Assembly (NCBI RefSeq): GCF_009676705.1
Contig: NZ_CP046046.1
Location: forward strand, 868,001 to 932,000
Direction of reading: 5' to 3'
Length of the DNA stretch: 64,000 bases
Origin: Spiribacter sp. 2438
Lineage (GTDB): Bacteria > Pseudomonadota > Gammaproteobacteria > Nitrococcales > Nitrococcaceae
Under the pieces are notes generated by a model that was not told the DNA's origin, did not search any database, and worked only from the letters and a program-made list of their open reading frames with translations. Positions within the stretch are counted from its first letter, which is position 1. Each line of letters begins with the position of its first letter. Shown piece by piece: positions 53,483-63,234 of this stretch. A program made the translations under genes and the position numbers.

Positions 53483-55227
53483 GCGGCTGCCAGATGCTCC
53501 ACCACCAGCTGGAGCCGTTCCTGGCCCCGGAAGTGGTTGACGTCCAGTCGGAACACGGCTTCGACGCGCCCCTCTCCCAGCTGGTCCCAACCCCGGTCCA
53601 TGGCATTGAAAGCAATGGCATCCAGGGCACTCGCATCGCCGGTAGTGGGCCTGAGACTCAGCTTGAGATGCCCCTGACCGACTTCCCGTTGGGTGAGAAT
53701 CGTGAAAAATCCCCGAAAACAGGGCTCTGGAAACCCGGGGCCCCAGGGGCCGCCCTCCCGAATCGCCCGCGCGCATCTCAGGGTGAACTCATCCGGGTTC
53801 AGCTCACCATCCGTCTCGATCACCAGGCCGTTGTCGGATAGTCCCGGCCAGTCGGCACTGACCTGGTCCAGGACCTGCTGGAATGTGTCGTACTGCGTCT
53901 CGCGTAATGTCAGACCCGCTGCCATGGCGTGACCGCCGAACTGCTGGATGAGCTCGCCGCGAGTCCGGGTGTCGATGGCCTCAACCAGATCCCGTATGTG
54001 GACGCCGGGTATTGAGCGACCAGACCCCTTGATCCAGCCATCTTCGCCCGGCGCAAAGGCGATCACGGGCCGCTGAAAGTGGTCCTTGAGCCGGGAGGCC
54101 ACGATGCCGATCACCCCCTGGTGCCATTCCGGATCGAACAGGCATAGCACGCGATCATCGTTATCCGGATTGGCGTCTGCCGCCGCCTGAATGGCGATGA
54201 GAGCCTCCTCTCGCATGCTGGTCTCGAGCTCGCGCCGCCGACGGTTCATGCCATCCAGTTGCGCGGCCAGTTCGGCCGCACGGGCCGGGTCTTCGGTTAA
54301 CAGGAGTTCAATGCCAACGCTCATGTCCCCCAGACGCCCGGCCGCGTTCAGCCGTGGCCCGGCGGCAAAGCCCATGTCCGCCGCGGTCACCCGGCGGGAT
54401 TGCCGGCCGGCGATGTCCAGGAGGGCGTTCACGCCTGCCGTGCCGTGCCCCGCCCGGATTCGTTTCAGGCCGTGGCTCACCAGCAGCCGGTTCATGCGAT
54501 CCATGGGGACCACGTCGGCGACGGTGCCCAGCGCCACCAGGTCGAGCCAGGCCACCAGATTCGGCTCAGGCTGCGCGTCATCAAACCACCCACGCTCCCG
54601 GAGGACGCGCCGGACGCCCAGCATGGTGCAGAAGCACACGCCGACCCCGGCCAACGCCTGGCCCTCGAAGGCTTCACTGTTCACGCGAGGATTAACAATC
54701 GCCACGGCGTCCGGAAGGGATGGACCCGGGAGATGATGATCAGTGATCACCACGGGGATTGAGGCGGCTTTGGCGGCTTCGACGCCCTCATGAGCCGAGA
54801 TGCCGTTATCCACGGTCATGATCAGATCCGGCGAACGCTCTCGTGCAACCTGGACGAGGCCCTCGGTGAGCCCGTAGCCGTACTCGAACCGGTTCGGCAC
54901 CAGGAAGTCGACCCGGGTGGCCCCGAACGCTTCCAGACATCGTATGGCCAGCGCCGTGCTGGTGGCGCCATCCGCATCGAAGTCCCCCACCACCAGCACT
55001 CGGCGATCCGCCATGACGGCGTCCGCGAGCGTCTCGGCGGCGGTCTGCAGGCCCTGGATACCACGGGGATCCGGCAAACTGGCGAGGCGGTAATCCAGGT
55101 CATCCGCGGTTTGCACGCCCCGCGACGCATACAGCCGAGCCAGAACCGGGGACAACTCCGCTGGCAGGGTGGGCAGCGGATTCGGCACGGCCCGATCCTG
55201 CAGGCGCGGCGATGCAGCGCGGCTCAT
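53479..55227 (-). CDS. recJ: Single-stranded-DNA-specific exonuclease RecJ
   Basis: 5'-3' exonuclease of recombination and mismatch repair, 582 aa. Motifs: VVGDFDADGATSTALAIRCL, VDNGISAHEGVEAAK, the DHH motif VITDHHLPGPSLPDAVAIVN, DLVALGTVADVVPM, and DHHA1-type GSGRSIPGVHIRDLVEAI with GGHAMAAGLTL. The start at 55227 overlaps the RpfE-like stop (ATGA). The stop interlocks with prc at CTAG. Confidence 0.94.
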   Translation of the reverse strand: MSRAASPRLQDRAVPNPLPTLPAELSPVLARLYASRGVQTADDLDYRLASLPDPRGIQGLQTAAETLADAVMADRRVLVVGDFDADGATSTALAIRCLEAFGATRVDFLVPNRFEYGYGLTEGLVQVARERSPDLIMTVDNGISAHEGVEAAKAASIPVVITDHHLPGPSLPDAVAIVNPRVNSEAFEGQALAGVGVCFCTMLGVRRVLRERGWFDDAQPEPNLVAWLDLVALGTVADVVPMDRMNRLLVSHGLKRIRAGHGTAGVNALLDIAGRQSRRVTAADMGFAAGPRLNAAGRLGDMSVGIELLLTEDPARAAELAAQLDGMNRRRRELETSMREEALIAIQAAADANPDNDDRVLCLFDPEWHQGVIGIVASRLKDHFQRPVIAFAPGEDGWIKGSGRSIPGVHIRDLVEAIDTRTRGELIQQFGGHAMAAGLTLRETQYDTFQQVLDQVSADWPGLSDNGLVIETDGELNPDEFTLRCARAIREGGPWGPGFPEPCFRGFFTILTQREVGQGHLKLSLRPTTGDASALDAIAFNAMDRGWDQLGEGRVEAVFRLDVNHFRGQERLQLVVEHLAAA

Positions 55228-56258
55228 TCCCGGACCATGAAGGTCGCCAGATCCCGGGGGCGCCGCCAGAAGCGCCACCGGGCCGACGCATCCGCGATGT
55301 GGACACGCCCCGCCCCGTCATGAATGCGGAGCGCTGTGTCGCCCGTCTTTACCGGCGCCAACAGGGGCCCGGCGACTTCCTGCTCGAAGCGTTGAAGGGC
55401 TTCCAGCCATCCCTGGGCGTCGCCACCGAGCATGGCGGTTTCGGCGTCCAGCCAGATGACCAGCGAATCCCCGCTGGCCGTTTGCTGCGAGACCGGAGGG
55501 CGATTGGAGGGCTGCAGGGTTTCAGCCCCTTGAGCGACGGTGCCGCCGAGGCGTGCGAGGCCTCGGCTCAGGGAATCCTTGCCCACCACCGACTGCGCCG
55601 GCAGGGATGTCCCTGACAGCGGACCACCCCCCCAGAACCACAGGCCATTCAGTGTGGGTTCGCCCCGCTGTTCGCGCTCGGTGTTCACCGGGTGGTCATG
55701 CAACAGCATCTGAACTTCGTTAAGCAGTTGTCGCCAGCGGCGCGAAGCCTCTTCTGCCGGCAGGACCGTGTCCAGATAACGCCCGGCGACACGACTAAGC
55801 GGAGGGAGATCGGGGCCGGGGGGGTGGTCACAGAGCAGCAGCCAGTCGCCCTCTTGCCAGATCAGCGCCAATCCATCGCCGCCAAAGTTCCGGTTGAAGT
55901 GTTCGGTCAGGGTGTGGGCTTCTTCCTCGGAGGGCTGCATGGAGTCGCCGGCGAATAACAGCAGGCGATCACGATCTGGTTGCAGATGGACTGCGGAGGC
56001 GCGAAAGCAATGCTGCCCCGTGTCACCGGCCATTTCATGGGCCGCCGCCACCAGGGACCCGGAGGCCGGCAGTTCGGGACGCAGCCCCCTGAGAATGGAT
56101 TCGGCATCATCGCCGGGGAAGGGTTGCTGGCGGCTGCGGGCGAGCAACCATTCGGTGGCGGGGAACGGACCGGCCGATGCCACGGCGCCTGCCAGCGTTT
56201 CGGGGACCGGACCGAGCAAACGAGGCGCGATGCAGTCAACCCGTGCTCTCGCACTCAT
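55224..56258 (-). CDS. RpfE-like / phosphoglycerate-mutase-annotated protein upstream of recJ
   Basis: 344-aa protein with no recognised catalytic motif. The strongest block is QMLLHDHPVNTEREQRGEPT then LNGLWFWGGGP (about residues 175-205), typical of a family variably annotated as a regulatory protein (RpfE) or as phosphoglycerate mutase. In Xanthomonas rpfE also adjoins recJ. The enzymatic name is not supported by visible metal or phospho-Ser motifs. It lies between thrC (4-bp gap) and recJ (4-bp overlap). Confidence 0.68.
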   Translation of the reverse strand: MSARARVDCIAPRLLGPVPETLAGAVASAGPFPATEWLLARSRQQPFPGDDAESILRGLRPELPASGSLVAAAHEMAGDTGQHCFRASAVHLQPDRDRLLLFAGDSMQPSEEEAHTLTEHFNRNFGGDGLALIWQEGDWLLLCDHPPGPDLPPLSRVAGRYLDTVLPAEEASRRWRQLLNEVQMLLHDHPVNTEREQRGEPTLNGLWFWGGGPLSGTSLPAQSVVGKDSLSRGLARLGGTVAQGAETLQPSNRPPVSQQTASGDSLVIWLDAETAMLGGDAQGWLEALQRFEQEVAGPLLAPVKTGDTALRIHDGAGRVHIADASARWRFWRRPRDLATFMVRE

Positions 56259-56262
56259 CCCG

Positions 56263-57399
56263 TTATTCCAGCCGCTCGAGAATCGCCCGCCGCACTGAAT
56301 CCGAGTCGGCATCCACCGTGCTGACCGCCGCTTCCGCGTGACGCTGGGCCACATCCGGGTCTTTCAGGCCGTGTCCGGTGAGCGTGCATACCACCGTGCT
56401 GCCCTCTTCGATGGCGCCTGACCGTATATCCTTGAGCGCGCCCGCAACGGACACCGCGGATGCCGGCTCACAGAAAATCCCTTCACGACTCGCCAACAGC
56501 CACTGGGCTTCAAGGATGGCTTCATCGCTGAACTCGTCGAACCAGCCGCCGGACTCCCGCGAGGCCGTGTGAGCCTGACTCCAGCTCTGCGGTGCGCCGA
56601 TACGGATGGCGGTGGCGACGGTTTCCGGCTGGCTGACCGGTTCGCCGCGCAGAAACGGAGCGGAACCACTGGCCTGATAGCCGACCATGGTGGGTCGGCT
56701 GTTGGTGACACCCTGGTGAAACCGGCAGTCTCCCTGGCAGAAGCTGCAGGCCTCGGTGCCATGATCGGTGGGTGCGAGGGCCATTTCCGAGTAGCCCATC
56801 CAGTAGGCGGTGATATTGCCCGCATTGCCCACTGGCAAGCAGTGATAATCCGGCGCCCGCCCAAGGGCTTCGCAGATTTCGAAGGCCGCCGTTTTCTGGC
56901 CCTGCAGTCGATAGGGGTTTACCGAGTTGACCAGGCTCACCGGCGCGGACTCGGCCATCTCCTTGACGATGCGCATGCCGTCATCAAAGTTACCGCGAAT
57001 CTGCAGCACGGTGGCCCCGTGCATGATCGCCTGAGCCAGCTTGCCCATGGCGATCTTGCCATCGGGAATCAGGACGAACGCCCGGATGCCTGCGCGCGCT
57101 GCATAGGCCGCCGCTGACGCGGAGGTATTGCCGGTGGAGGCACAAATGATGGCCTCGCTGCCCTCTGACACCGCCTGGGTGACCGCCACGGTCATCCCCC
57201 GATCCTTAAATGAGCCCGTTGGATTAAGACCTTCATACTTGACGTAAAGCGCCAGATCCGGAGCGAACTCCCGGGTCAGATTATCGAGCCTGATGAGGGG
57301 AGTATTGCCCTCACCCAGACTGATGGGTCGGGCATTGGCCGCCAGGGGCAGACGATCGCCATAGGCTCCGATCAGACCCGTGTATCGATCGCCGTTCAT
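56263..57399 (-). CDS. thrC: Threonine synthase
   Basis: PLP enzyme that makes threonine from O-phosphohomoserine, 378 aa. The PLP Lys65 is in [11 protein letters not shown], with [13 protein letters not shown] and the phosphate-binding [12 protein letters not shown]. After MGYSEM a segment (residues about 207-232) reads [18 protein letters not shown], with Cys218/221/225 and His213/228, where short ThrC proteins usually have a plain loop. Overlaps hom by 4 bp. Confidence 0.95.
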   Translation of the reverse strand: MNGDRYTGLIGAYGDRLPLAANARPISLGEGNTPLIRLDNLTREFAPDLALYVKYEGLNPTGSFKDRGMTVAVTQAVSEGSEAIICASTGNTSASAAAYAARAGIRAFVLIPDGKIAMGKLAQAIMHGATVLQIRGNFDDGMRIVKEMAESAPVSLVNSVNPYRLQGQKTAAFEICEALGRAPDYHCLPVGNAGNITAYWMGYSEMALAPTDHGTEACSFCQGDCRFHQGVTNSRPTMVGYQASGSAPFLRGEPVSQPETVATAIRIGAPQSWSQAHTASRESGGWFDEFSDEAILEAQWLLASREGIFCEPASAVSVAGALKDIRSGAIEEGSTVVCTLTGHGLKDPDVAQRHAEAAVSTVDADSDSVRRAILERLE

Positions 57400-58706
57400 G
57401 CCAGTGTCTCCACGCGAATGCGGATGACCGAGCCGTGAATGGCCTCAAGCGCCTCGATCCGTTCGCAGGCCTCGTTCATCCGCGACTCCCTGACCCGATG
57501 GGTGAGCAGGATCACCGGGACCGTTTCGGCGCCCGGCGCGGGCTGCTTCTGAATGACCGCCTCGATGCTGATGCCCGCGCGGCTCAGAATGCCCGTGATT
57601 TCCGCCAGAACACCGGGTTCGTCCTGCGCTTCCACCCGAAGGTAGTAAGCGGTTTCGACGGCATCCATGCCTACCACGGGTTCATCGGAAAGCGAGTGCG
57701 ACTGAAACGCCAGATAGGGAACGCGGTTCTCCGGCTCCAGGGTGAACTCGCGAACCACGTCCACAAGGTCGGCAACCACCGCGGAAGCGGTCGGTTCGGC
57801 GCCGGCACCCGCGCCGTAGTAGAGGGTAGGCCCCACAGGATCGGCGCTCACCATCACCGCGTTCATGACGCCATCCACATTGGCTAGAAGTTGGCGCTCC
57901 GGCAGCAGTGTGGGGTGCACGCGCAGCCCGATGCCGTCTCCTTCCCGGCGACAAATGCCGAGATGCTTGATCCGGAATCCCAGCTCCCGGGCATAGGCGA
58001 CGTCGTCGGTGCTGATTTGTCCGATCCCCTCCATGTAGACCTTGTCGAATTGCAGCGGAATACCGAAGGCAATGGAGGCAAGAATGGTCAGCTTGTGGGC
58101 GGCGTCCACGCCTTCCACGTCGAAGGTGGGGTCGGCTTCAGCGTAGCCGAGTCGCTGTGCCTCGGAGAGCACGTCGCCAAACTCCCGTCCTTCGTAGAGC
58201 ATCTCCGAGAGGATGAAGTTGCTGGTGCCGTTAATGATGCCTGCCAGCCACTGAATGCGGTTGCCCACCAGCCCCTCGCGGACCGCCTTGATAATGGGAA
58301 TGCCGCCGGCCACCGCGGCTTCGAAGCCCACGGTTACGCCTTTTTCGCGGGCGCGGGCAAAGATTTCATTGCCATGCAGGGCGATCAACGCCTTGTTGGC
58401 GGTGACCACGTGTTTGCCCCGCTCGATGGCGCGCAGGGTCAGTTCCTTGGCCAGATCAGTGCCACCAATCAGCTCAACGATGATTTCCGTCTCCGGATCA
58501 TCCACCACGGCAAAGGCGTCATATTCGAGCCGGATATTCTCGGTCGAGCAGGTCCTGGGGCGATCGGGATGTCTGGCTGCCGCATGGACAACATCCACCG
58601 GCCGACCCGCCCGGCGGGTAATTTCATCCCGGTTGCGCTCGAGCAGATTGACCGTGCCCCCACCGACGGTGCCCAATCCGAGCAGACCTACCTTTACCGG
58701 CTCCAA
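57396..58706 (-). CDS. hom: Homoserine dehydrogenase
   Basis: 436-aa monofunctional enzyme that reduces aspartate semialdehyde to homoserine. The N-terminal Rossmann domain ([18 protein letters not shown]), [11 protein letters not shown], the catalytic region [20 protein letters not shown] and INGTSNFIL, and a C-terminal ACT domain ([20 protein letters not shown]) for threonine feedback. The start is TTG with GGGAG 7 nt upstream. It follows alaC by 15 bp. Confidence 0.95.
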   Translation of the reverse strand: MEPVKVGLLGLGTVGGGTVNLLERNRDEITRRAGRPVDVVHAAARHPDRPRTCSTENIRLEYDAFAVVDDPETEIIVELIGGTDLAKELTLRAIERGKHVVTANKALIALHGNEIFARAREKGVTVGFEAAVAGGIPIIKAVREGLVGNRIQWLAGIINGTSNFILSEMLYEGREFGDVLSEAQRLGYAEADPTFDVEGVDAAHKLTILASIAFGIPLQFDKVYMEGIGQISTDDVAYARELGFRIKHLGICRREGDGIGLRVHPTLLPERQLLANVDGVMNAVMVSADPVGPTLYYGAGAGAEPTASAVVADLVDVVREFTLEPENRVPYLAFQSHSLSDEPVVGMDAVETAYYLRVEAQDEPGVLAEITGILSRAGISIEAVIQKQPAPGAETVPVILLTHRVRESRMNEACERIEALEAIHGSVIRIRVETLA

Positions 58707-58721
58707 AATGTTTCTCCCTGA

Positions 58722-59912
58722 TTACGTGGTGTGACCGTCCCGGCGGAACATCTGCTTGATGCCCCGCACGGCCTGACGTGTCCGATGTTGATTCTCGATG
58801 AGTCCGAACCTGACGTGCTCATCCCCATACTCGCCGAAACCGATGCCCGGCGACGCGGCCACCCCGGCATCCTTGAGCAGTTTCTTGGAGAACTCGAGGG
58901 AACCCATCTCCCGGTAGGGTTCCGGTATGCGTGCCCAGACGAACATGGTGGCGCTGGGCCGACTGACAGGCCAGCCCGCTGCTTCAAGGCCGTCACACAG
59001 CACATCACGACGGGCCTGATAGGTGTCGCGGATCTCCTGCACGCACTCCTGGGGCCCCTCCAGCGCGTGAATGGCCGCCACCTGGATCGGCGTGAACATG
59101 CCGTAATCCAGATAGGACTTCATCCGGGCCAGTGCGGCAATGACCTTGTCATTGCCGCAGACGAAGCCGACCCGCCAGCCGGGCATGTTGTAGCTCTTTG
59201 ACAGCGAGAATGACTCAACCGCCACCTCCCGCGCTCCCTCGACCTGCAGGATGGACGGCGCTTCGTAGCCGTCATAAACCAGATCCGCATACGCGAGATC
59301 ATGGACCACCCAAATGCCGTGCTCCCGGCAGATCGCGATCACGCGCTCGAAAAACCCCAGGTCAACGCATTGGGCGGTGGGATTGGCCGGGAAGTTGAGG
59401 ATCAGCATCTTCGGCTTCGGCCAGGTGTCTTTGATGGCCTTCTCCAGCTCGCTGAAGAAGTCGCCGCCCTCCACCAGAGGGACATGCCGGATATCGGCTC
59501 CGGCGATGACGATGCCGTACGGGTGAATCGGGTAGGCAGGGTTCGGCACCAGCACCGCGTCGCCCGGGCCAAGGGTGGCGAGCGCCAGGTGGGCCAGCCC
59601 TTCCTTTGAGCCAATGGTGACGATGGCCTCGGTCTCGGGATCAAGGGCGACGTCGTAGCGCCGATGGTACCAGCGGGTGATGGCCCGCCGTAGCCGCGGG
59701 ATCCCCCGGGAAACCGAATACCGATGAGTATCCGGGCGCTGGGCCGCCTCGACGAGTTTCTCGACGATATGCGGTGGTGTGGGCAGATCGGGATTGCCCA
59801 TGCCAAAGTCAACGATGTCCTCGCCCCGCGCTCGCGCCTGTGCCTTGAGCTCGTTCACGATGTTGAACACGTAAGGCGGCAGGCGCTTGATGCGCTGGAA
59901 TTCCTCGTTCAA
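58722..59912 (-). CDS. alaC: Alanine transaminase AlaC-type aminotransferase
   Basis: 396-aa class I PLP aminotransferase. The N-terminal [51 protein letters not shown], and PLP Lys in [20 protein letters not shown] match AlaC, which makes alanine from pyruvate and glutamate. The start is TTG 59912 with GGGGTG upstream. First gene of the alaC-hom-thrC-rpfE-like-recJ operon. Confidence 0.88.
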   Translation of the reverse strand: MNEEFQRIKRLPPYVFNIVNELKAQARARGEDIVDFGMGNPDLPTPPHIVEKLVEAAQRPDTHRYSVSRGIPRLRRAITRWYHRRYDVALDPETEAIVTIGSKEGLAHLALATLGPGDAVLVPNPAYPIHPYGIVIAGADIRHVPLVEGGDFFSELEKAIKDTWPKPKMLILNFPANPTAQCVDLGFFERVIAICREHGIWVVHDLAYADLVYDGYEAPSILQVEGAREVAVESFSLSKSYNMPGWRVGFVCGNDKVIAALARMKSYLDYGMFTPIQVAAIHALEGPQECVQEIRDTYQARRDVLCDGLEAAGWPVSRPSATMFVWARIPEPYREMGSLEFSKKLLKDAGVAASPGIGFGEYGDEHVRFGLIENQHRTRQAVRGIKQMFRRDGHTT

Positions 59913-60043
59913 GGGTGCACCCCGAGCAGCTATAAAGTAAGTTGGCAGACGCTAGGCCACTAGCCTTCCAACATGATAACCGGTGAACGCTAAAACTGCC
60001 CCCGGCAAGTGTCAAATCGCGGCCCCTGAAGCCGCTTGCCAGG

Positions 60044-60073
60044 TTGCCCGGGGGAGAGGATTCTCGCTATCGT
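60044..60073 (+). promoter_or_regulatory. Candidate promoter of a leaderless Mth938-like gene mRNA
   Basis: TTGCCC (60044-60049), 18 bp, then TATCGT (60068-60073), ending 6 nt before the ATG. There is no Shine-Dalgarno. Rest of the 59913-60079 gap holds no other clear feature. Confidence 0.4.
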
Positions 60074-60079
60074 GCCAGC

Positions 60080-60493
60080 ATGAAGATGAGTCTTGACGGC
60101 GCCGAAGGCGTTTATCGAATCCTCGGCTACAGCGATGGCGAGATTCGCATTAATGATCAGCGGCACGGCGAAAGCCTGCTGGTCAGCCCGGATACCCTGG
60201 TGACCGAGTGGGGACCGGCGTCCATGGAAGCATTGACCCGCACCCATCTGGACAGCGCGCTTGAGCTCAATCCCGAGGTGATTCTTCTCGGCACCGGCTC
60301 GACCCAGGTGTTCCCGGACCGGGAACTGATGCGCTCGTTGCTTCAGTCCGGCATCGGACTGGAGATCATGGACACCGCTTCGGCTTGCCGGACCTACAAC
60401 ATCCTGATGTCCGAAGGGCGGCGGGTGGTAGCCGCGCTCATCCTCGACGGCGCCGAGGAAACCGGTCTCAGGGCAGATAGCTCGCCGGATTGA
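60080..60493 (+). CDS. Mth938-like domain protein (COG3737 type)
   Basis: 137-aa protein of the Mth938/NDUFAF3-like fold. The conserved core is NPEVILLGTGSTQVFPDREL, then GIGLEIMDTASACRTYNILM and a final GRRVVAALIL. Eukaryotic members aid complex I assembly; the bacterial role is not established. The start could be ATG 60080 or 60086. The 3' end overlaps convergent nlpD by 26 bp. Confidence 0.85.
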   Translation: MKMSLDGAEGVYRILGYSDGEIRINDQRHGESLLVSPDTLVTEWGPASMEALTRTHLDSALELNPEVILLGTGSTQVFPDRELMRSLLQSGIGLEIMDTASACRTYNILMSEGRRVVAALILDGAEETGLRADSSPD

Positions 60494-61229
60494 CGGCGGA
60501 TCCCTGCTGACGCACCTCAAAGTGGAGCTGGCCCTCCCGGCCCGCGGTGTTCCCGACCCGGGCAATGGCCTGCCCGCCACTGACCCGGTCGCCCTCGCCC
60601 ACCAGCAATTCGCGGTTGTAGCCGTAGGCCGTCAGGAACCGGTCGTTATGCTTGACGATCACCAGATTGCCGTAACCCCGCAGGCCGTCACCGCTGTAGA
60701 CCACCCGGCCGTCTGCGGCGGAGACCACCTCGGCACCCGGTTCCGCCTGAATGCTGATGCCCCGCTTTCCATCGGCGTTGGCGTTGAAGGAGCGGACCAC
60801 GTCACCCTCCAGGGGCCAGCGCCAGGCAATCGGGCCGCTGGCCGCGTCACTGCTTGCTGCTGAGGTAGTGCCCGCCGACCGGGCGGCGGTGGGCGCGGCA
60901 CTGGCGGCCTCGCCACTGCCACCTGCGGAGGATAGAGCCAACTGCTGGCCGGGATAGATCACGAACGGCGAATCAATGTTGTTCCATCGAGCCAGATCGC
61001 GGAAATCCAGCCCATGCTGCCAGGCGATCTGATAAAGCGTATCGCCCCGCTGTACCACGTGGACCTGTTCCGCCGGGATCACCCGATCCATGCGCCGCAG
61101 CTCGCGATCACTGTCGTAATCGAACTCCGTGCAGCCGGCAACCATCAGCGCCGCGAACAGCCATACCGCCAGCCGCGTTAGCGGGTGAGGATAAAGGCGG
61201 CGACAATCAATATCAGGACGGACAACCAA
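60468..61229 (-). CDS. nlpD: NlpD-like lipoprotein (LysM + degenerate M23 domain)
   Basis: Outer-membrane lipoprotein activator of amidase AmiC, 253 aa. Lipobox LMVAGC, a LysM repeat (HVVQRGDTLYQIAWQHGLDF, PGQQLAL), an Ala/Ser linker, and a M23 domain (ISIQAEPGAEVVSAADG, GYGNLVIVKHNDRFLTAY, LHFEVR). The zinc ligands of active M23 enzymes are missing, as in NlpD. The start is uncertain: TTG 61229 with GGAG upstream, overlapping yqaA by 52 bp. rpoS does not follow. Confidence 0.88.
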   Translation of the reverse strand: MVVRPDIDCRRLYPHPLTRLAVWLFAALMVAGCTEFDYDSDRELRRMDRVIPAEQVHVVQRGDTLYQIAWQHGLDFRDLARWNNIDSPFVIYPGQQLALSSAGGSGEAASAAPTAARSAGTTSAASSDAASGPIAWRWPLEGDVVRSFNANADGKRGISIQAEPGAEVVSAADGRVVYSGDGLRGYGNLVIVKHNDRFLTAYGYNRELLVGEGDRVSGGQAIARVGNTAGREGQLHFEVRQQGSAVNPASYLP

Positions 61230-61756
61230 CCAATGCGCTCCGTGTAACGCCTCAACCACGGCTCCAGACGGGGGCCACCCCAGGCCAGGAGACCGGCAAC
61301 CAGAAAAAACCGGGCGCCGCGGCCAATCAGTGAAGCAACAATGAACGGCAGAAGCAGAACCGCCATGGCGCCCGCGGCAATGGTGAAGACTTTATAGGGG
61401 ATCGGTGAGAATCCGGCCACCAGCACCACCCAGAACCCCCAGTCGGCAAACCACTGTTGAGCGGTGAGATAGGCGGGTTCATGCCCGACTTCAATAATAA
61501 TTGGCATGACCAGTTCAAGGGCAAGCGCGCCTATGAAATAGCCGAGTACCCCGCCGGCCACGGAAGCCACGGTGGTAATCAGGGCAAACCGCATGGCCCG
61601 GGACGGACGCGCCATGCTCATTGGCGCGAGCATGACATCCGGTGGAATCGGGAAGAACGACGATTCGGAGAAACTGATGACACCCAGCAGCCAGGGGGCG
61701 CGACGGTGCGCTGCCCAGCGAAGCACCCGCTCGTAGAGCCAGGTGAATGGGCTCAT
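61178..61756 (-). CDS. yqaA: YqaA family inner-membrane protein (SNARE-associated/DedA type)
   Basis: 192-aa membrane protein with about five hydrophobic segments and the family signature SESSFFPIPPDVMLAPM. A later FSPIPYKVFTIAAGAM block is the second conserved repeat of the VTT domain. DedA-like proteins are thought to flip or handle membrane lipids. It starts within the pcm stop (TAATG). Position between pcm and nlpD matches many gammaproteobacteria. Confidence 0.9.
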   Translation of the reverse strand: MSPFTWLYERVLRWAAHRRAPWLLGVISFSESSFFPIPPDVMLAPMSMARPSRAMRFALITTVASVAGGVLGYFIGALALELVMPIIIEVGHEPAYLTAQQWFADWGFWVVLVAGFSPIPYKVFTIAAGAMAVLLLPFIVASLIGRGARFFLVAGLLAWGGPRLEPWLRRYTERIGWLSVLILIVAAFILTR

Positions 61757-62415
61757 TACTGAACGCCCGGGCGCATGGGCACAAAGGTCACCGGTTCGAT
61801 GCCTTCTTCCACCAGAGCACCGTCCTGCCGTCGGTAAATCCGCAATTCCTGCACCTCACCGCCCACCGGGGCCAGGAGTTCGCCGCCCTCCTTGAGCTGT
61901 TCAAACAGGGCAGTCGGGATGGTGGGAGTCGCAGCGGTGAGAAGAATCGCGTCGTAAGGTCCGGCCGTTGACCACCCCTCGTGCCCATCCGCCAGCCGGC
62001 TGCGGATATTGGTCAGGCCGAGGCGTCGGAAGAGCTCCCGGCTGCGTTCGTGCAGCGCACGGATTCGCTCGACGGTGTAAACCTGGCCGACCAGCGCCGA
62101 GAGCACCGCCGCCTGGTAACCGGATCCGGTGCCGATCTCCAGCACCCGCTGCGGCATCCCGTGGCGAATGACAATCTCGGTCATCCGCGCCACGACGAAT
62201 GGCTGGGAGATGGTCTGGCCGTGACCGATTGGCAGGGCGGTGTCTTCGTACGCCCGGGTAGCGAGGGCTTCGTCCACAAAAAGATGCCGGGGAATGTGCC
62301 GAATGACGTTAAGCACATGCACGCTGCGGATACCGGCATCCCCAAGGCGCCCGGCCAGTCGCTCCCGGGTGCGGTCCGATGTCATCCCGATGCCGCCCAG
62401 GCCATTGCTGTTCAC
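61756..62415 (-). CDS. pcm: Protein-L-isoaspartate O-methyltransferase
   Basis: 219-aa repair enzyme that methylates isoaspartyl residues with [40 protein letters not shown], and the SAM motif [18 protein letters not shown] are conserved. The start is GTG overlapping the surE stop; ATG ten codons later ([11 protein letters not shown]) is possible and nearer the usual length. surE-pcm pairing is classical. Confidence 0.94.
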   Translation of the reverse strand: MNSNGLGGIGMTSDRTRERLAGRLGDAGIRSVHVLNVIRHIPRHLFVDEALATRAYEDTALPIGHGQTISQPFVVARMTEIVIRHGMPQRVLEIGTGSGYQAAVLSALVGQVYTVERIRALHERSRELFRRLGLTNIRSRLADGHEGWSTAGPYDAILLTAATPTIPTALFEQLKEGGELLAPVGGEVQELRIYRRQDGALVEEGIEPVTFVPMRPGVQ

Positions 62416-63164
62416 CGCTCGATTCCTCCTATCCAGCCAGAGATCTGGTCAAGCGCAGGATAGCGGGTCAGATCGACCTCGATGGGTGTGACGGAGACAA
62501 AATGGCGGCGCACGGCGTCGAAATCCGTGCCGGCGCCGGCGTCCTGCTCGGCACCGGGTGGGCCAATCCAGTACACCGGCCGCCCGCGGGGATCCTGCAT
62601 GGCAATCGCCGCTTCGGCGCGATGACGCTGTCCAAGTCGGGTGGCTTCGAATCCCCTGACCTGATCCCAGGGAATATCGGGGACATTGATGTTGAGAATG
62701 GTGTCCGCCGGCAGTGGATCATCCCGCAGTCGTCGAATCATCCGCCGGGCCACCTCGGCACCGGTCTGATAATGGGTTGGGTCGGGGCCCACCAGCGAGA
62801 TGGCGATGGCCGGCAGCCCCAGGGACCGTCCCTCCATGGCGGCGGCCACAGTGCCGCTGTAGAGCACATCGTCACCAAGATTGCCGCCGGCATTGATCCC
62901 CGAAACCACCATGTCCGGAACCTCGTCCAGCAACCCGGTGATCGCCAGATGGACGCAGTCTGTCGGCGTGCCATCGACCCGGTAGATCCCTTCACTCATT
63001 TCCACGGCGCGGATCGGGTATTCGAGGGTCAGCGAGTTACTGGCGCCGCTGCGATCACGTGACGGTGCTACCAGCACCACACCGTCTTTTTCGAGCAATG
63101 TGTCTCGAAGGGTTCGTATACCGCGGGAATCAAACCCGTCATCGTTGCTGACCAGAATCCTCAT
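62412..63164 (-). CDS. surE: 5'/3'-nucleotidase SurE
   Basis: 250-aa metal-dependent phosphatase of nucleoside monophosphates. Opening [19 protein letters not shown] with the Asp-Asp metal ligands, [44 protein letters not shown] are signatures. AAGAGAG precedes the ATG. It is the first gene of surE-pcm-yqaA-nlpD, divergent from the Smr gene. Confidence 0.95.
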   Translation of the reverse strand: MRILVSNDDGFDSRGIRTLRDTLLEKDGVVLVAPSRDRSGASNSLTLEYPIRAVEMSEGIYRVDGTPTDCVHLAITGLLDEVPDMVVSGINAGGNLGDDVLYSGTVAAAMEGRSLGLPAIAISLVGPDPTHYQTGAEVARRMIRRLRDDPLPADTILNINVPDIPWDQVRGFEATRLGQRHRAEAAIAMQDPRGRPVYWIGPPGAEQDAGAGTDFDAVRRHFVSVTPIEVDLTRYPALDQISGWIGGIER

Positions 63165-63234
63165 ATCGCTCTCTTGTCGAACTGTGTATTAGCCCGTGTA
63201 CTATACCGATCAATGCGCTTTGCGGGAGCCAGCC

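Noticed and set aside
55224-56258. Phosphoglycerate mutase identity for the gene upstream of recJ
   Set aside because: None of the metal-binding or phospho-Ser motifs of the independent mutase, nor the RHG motif of the dependent one, is visible. gpmA at 35210 fills that role.
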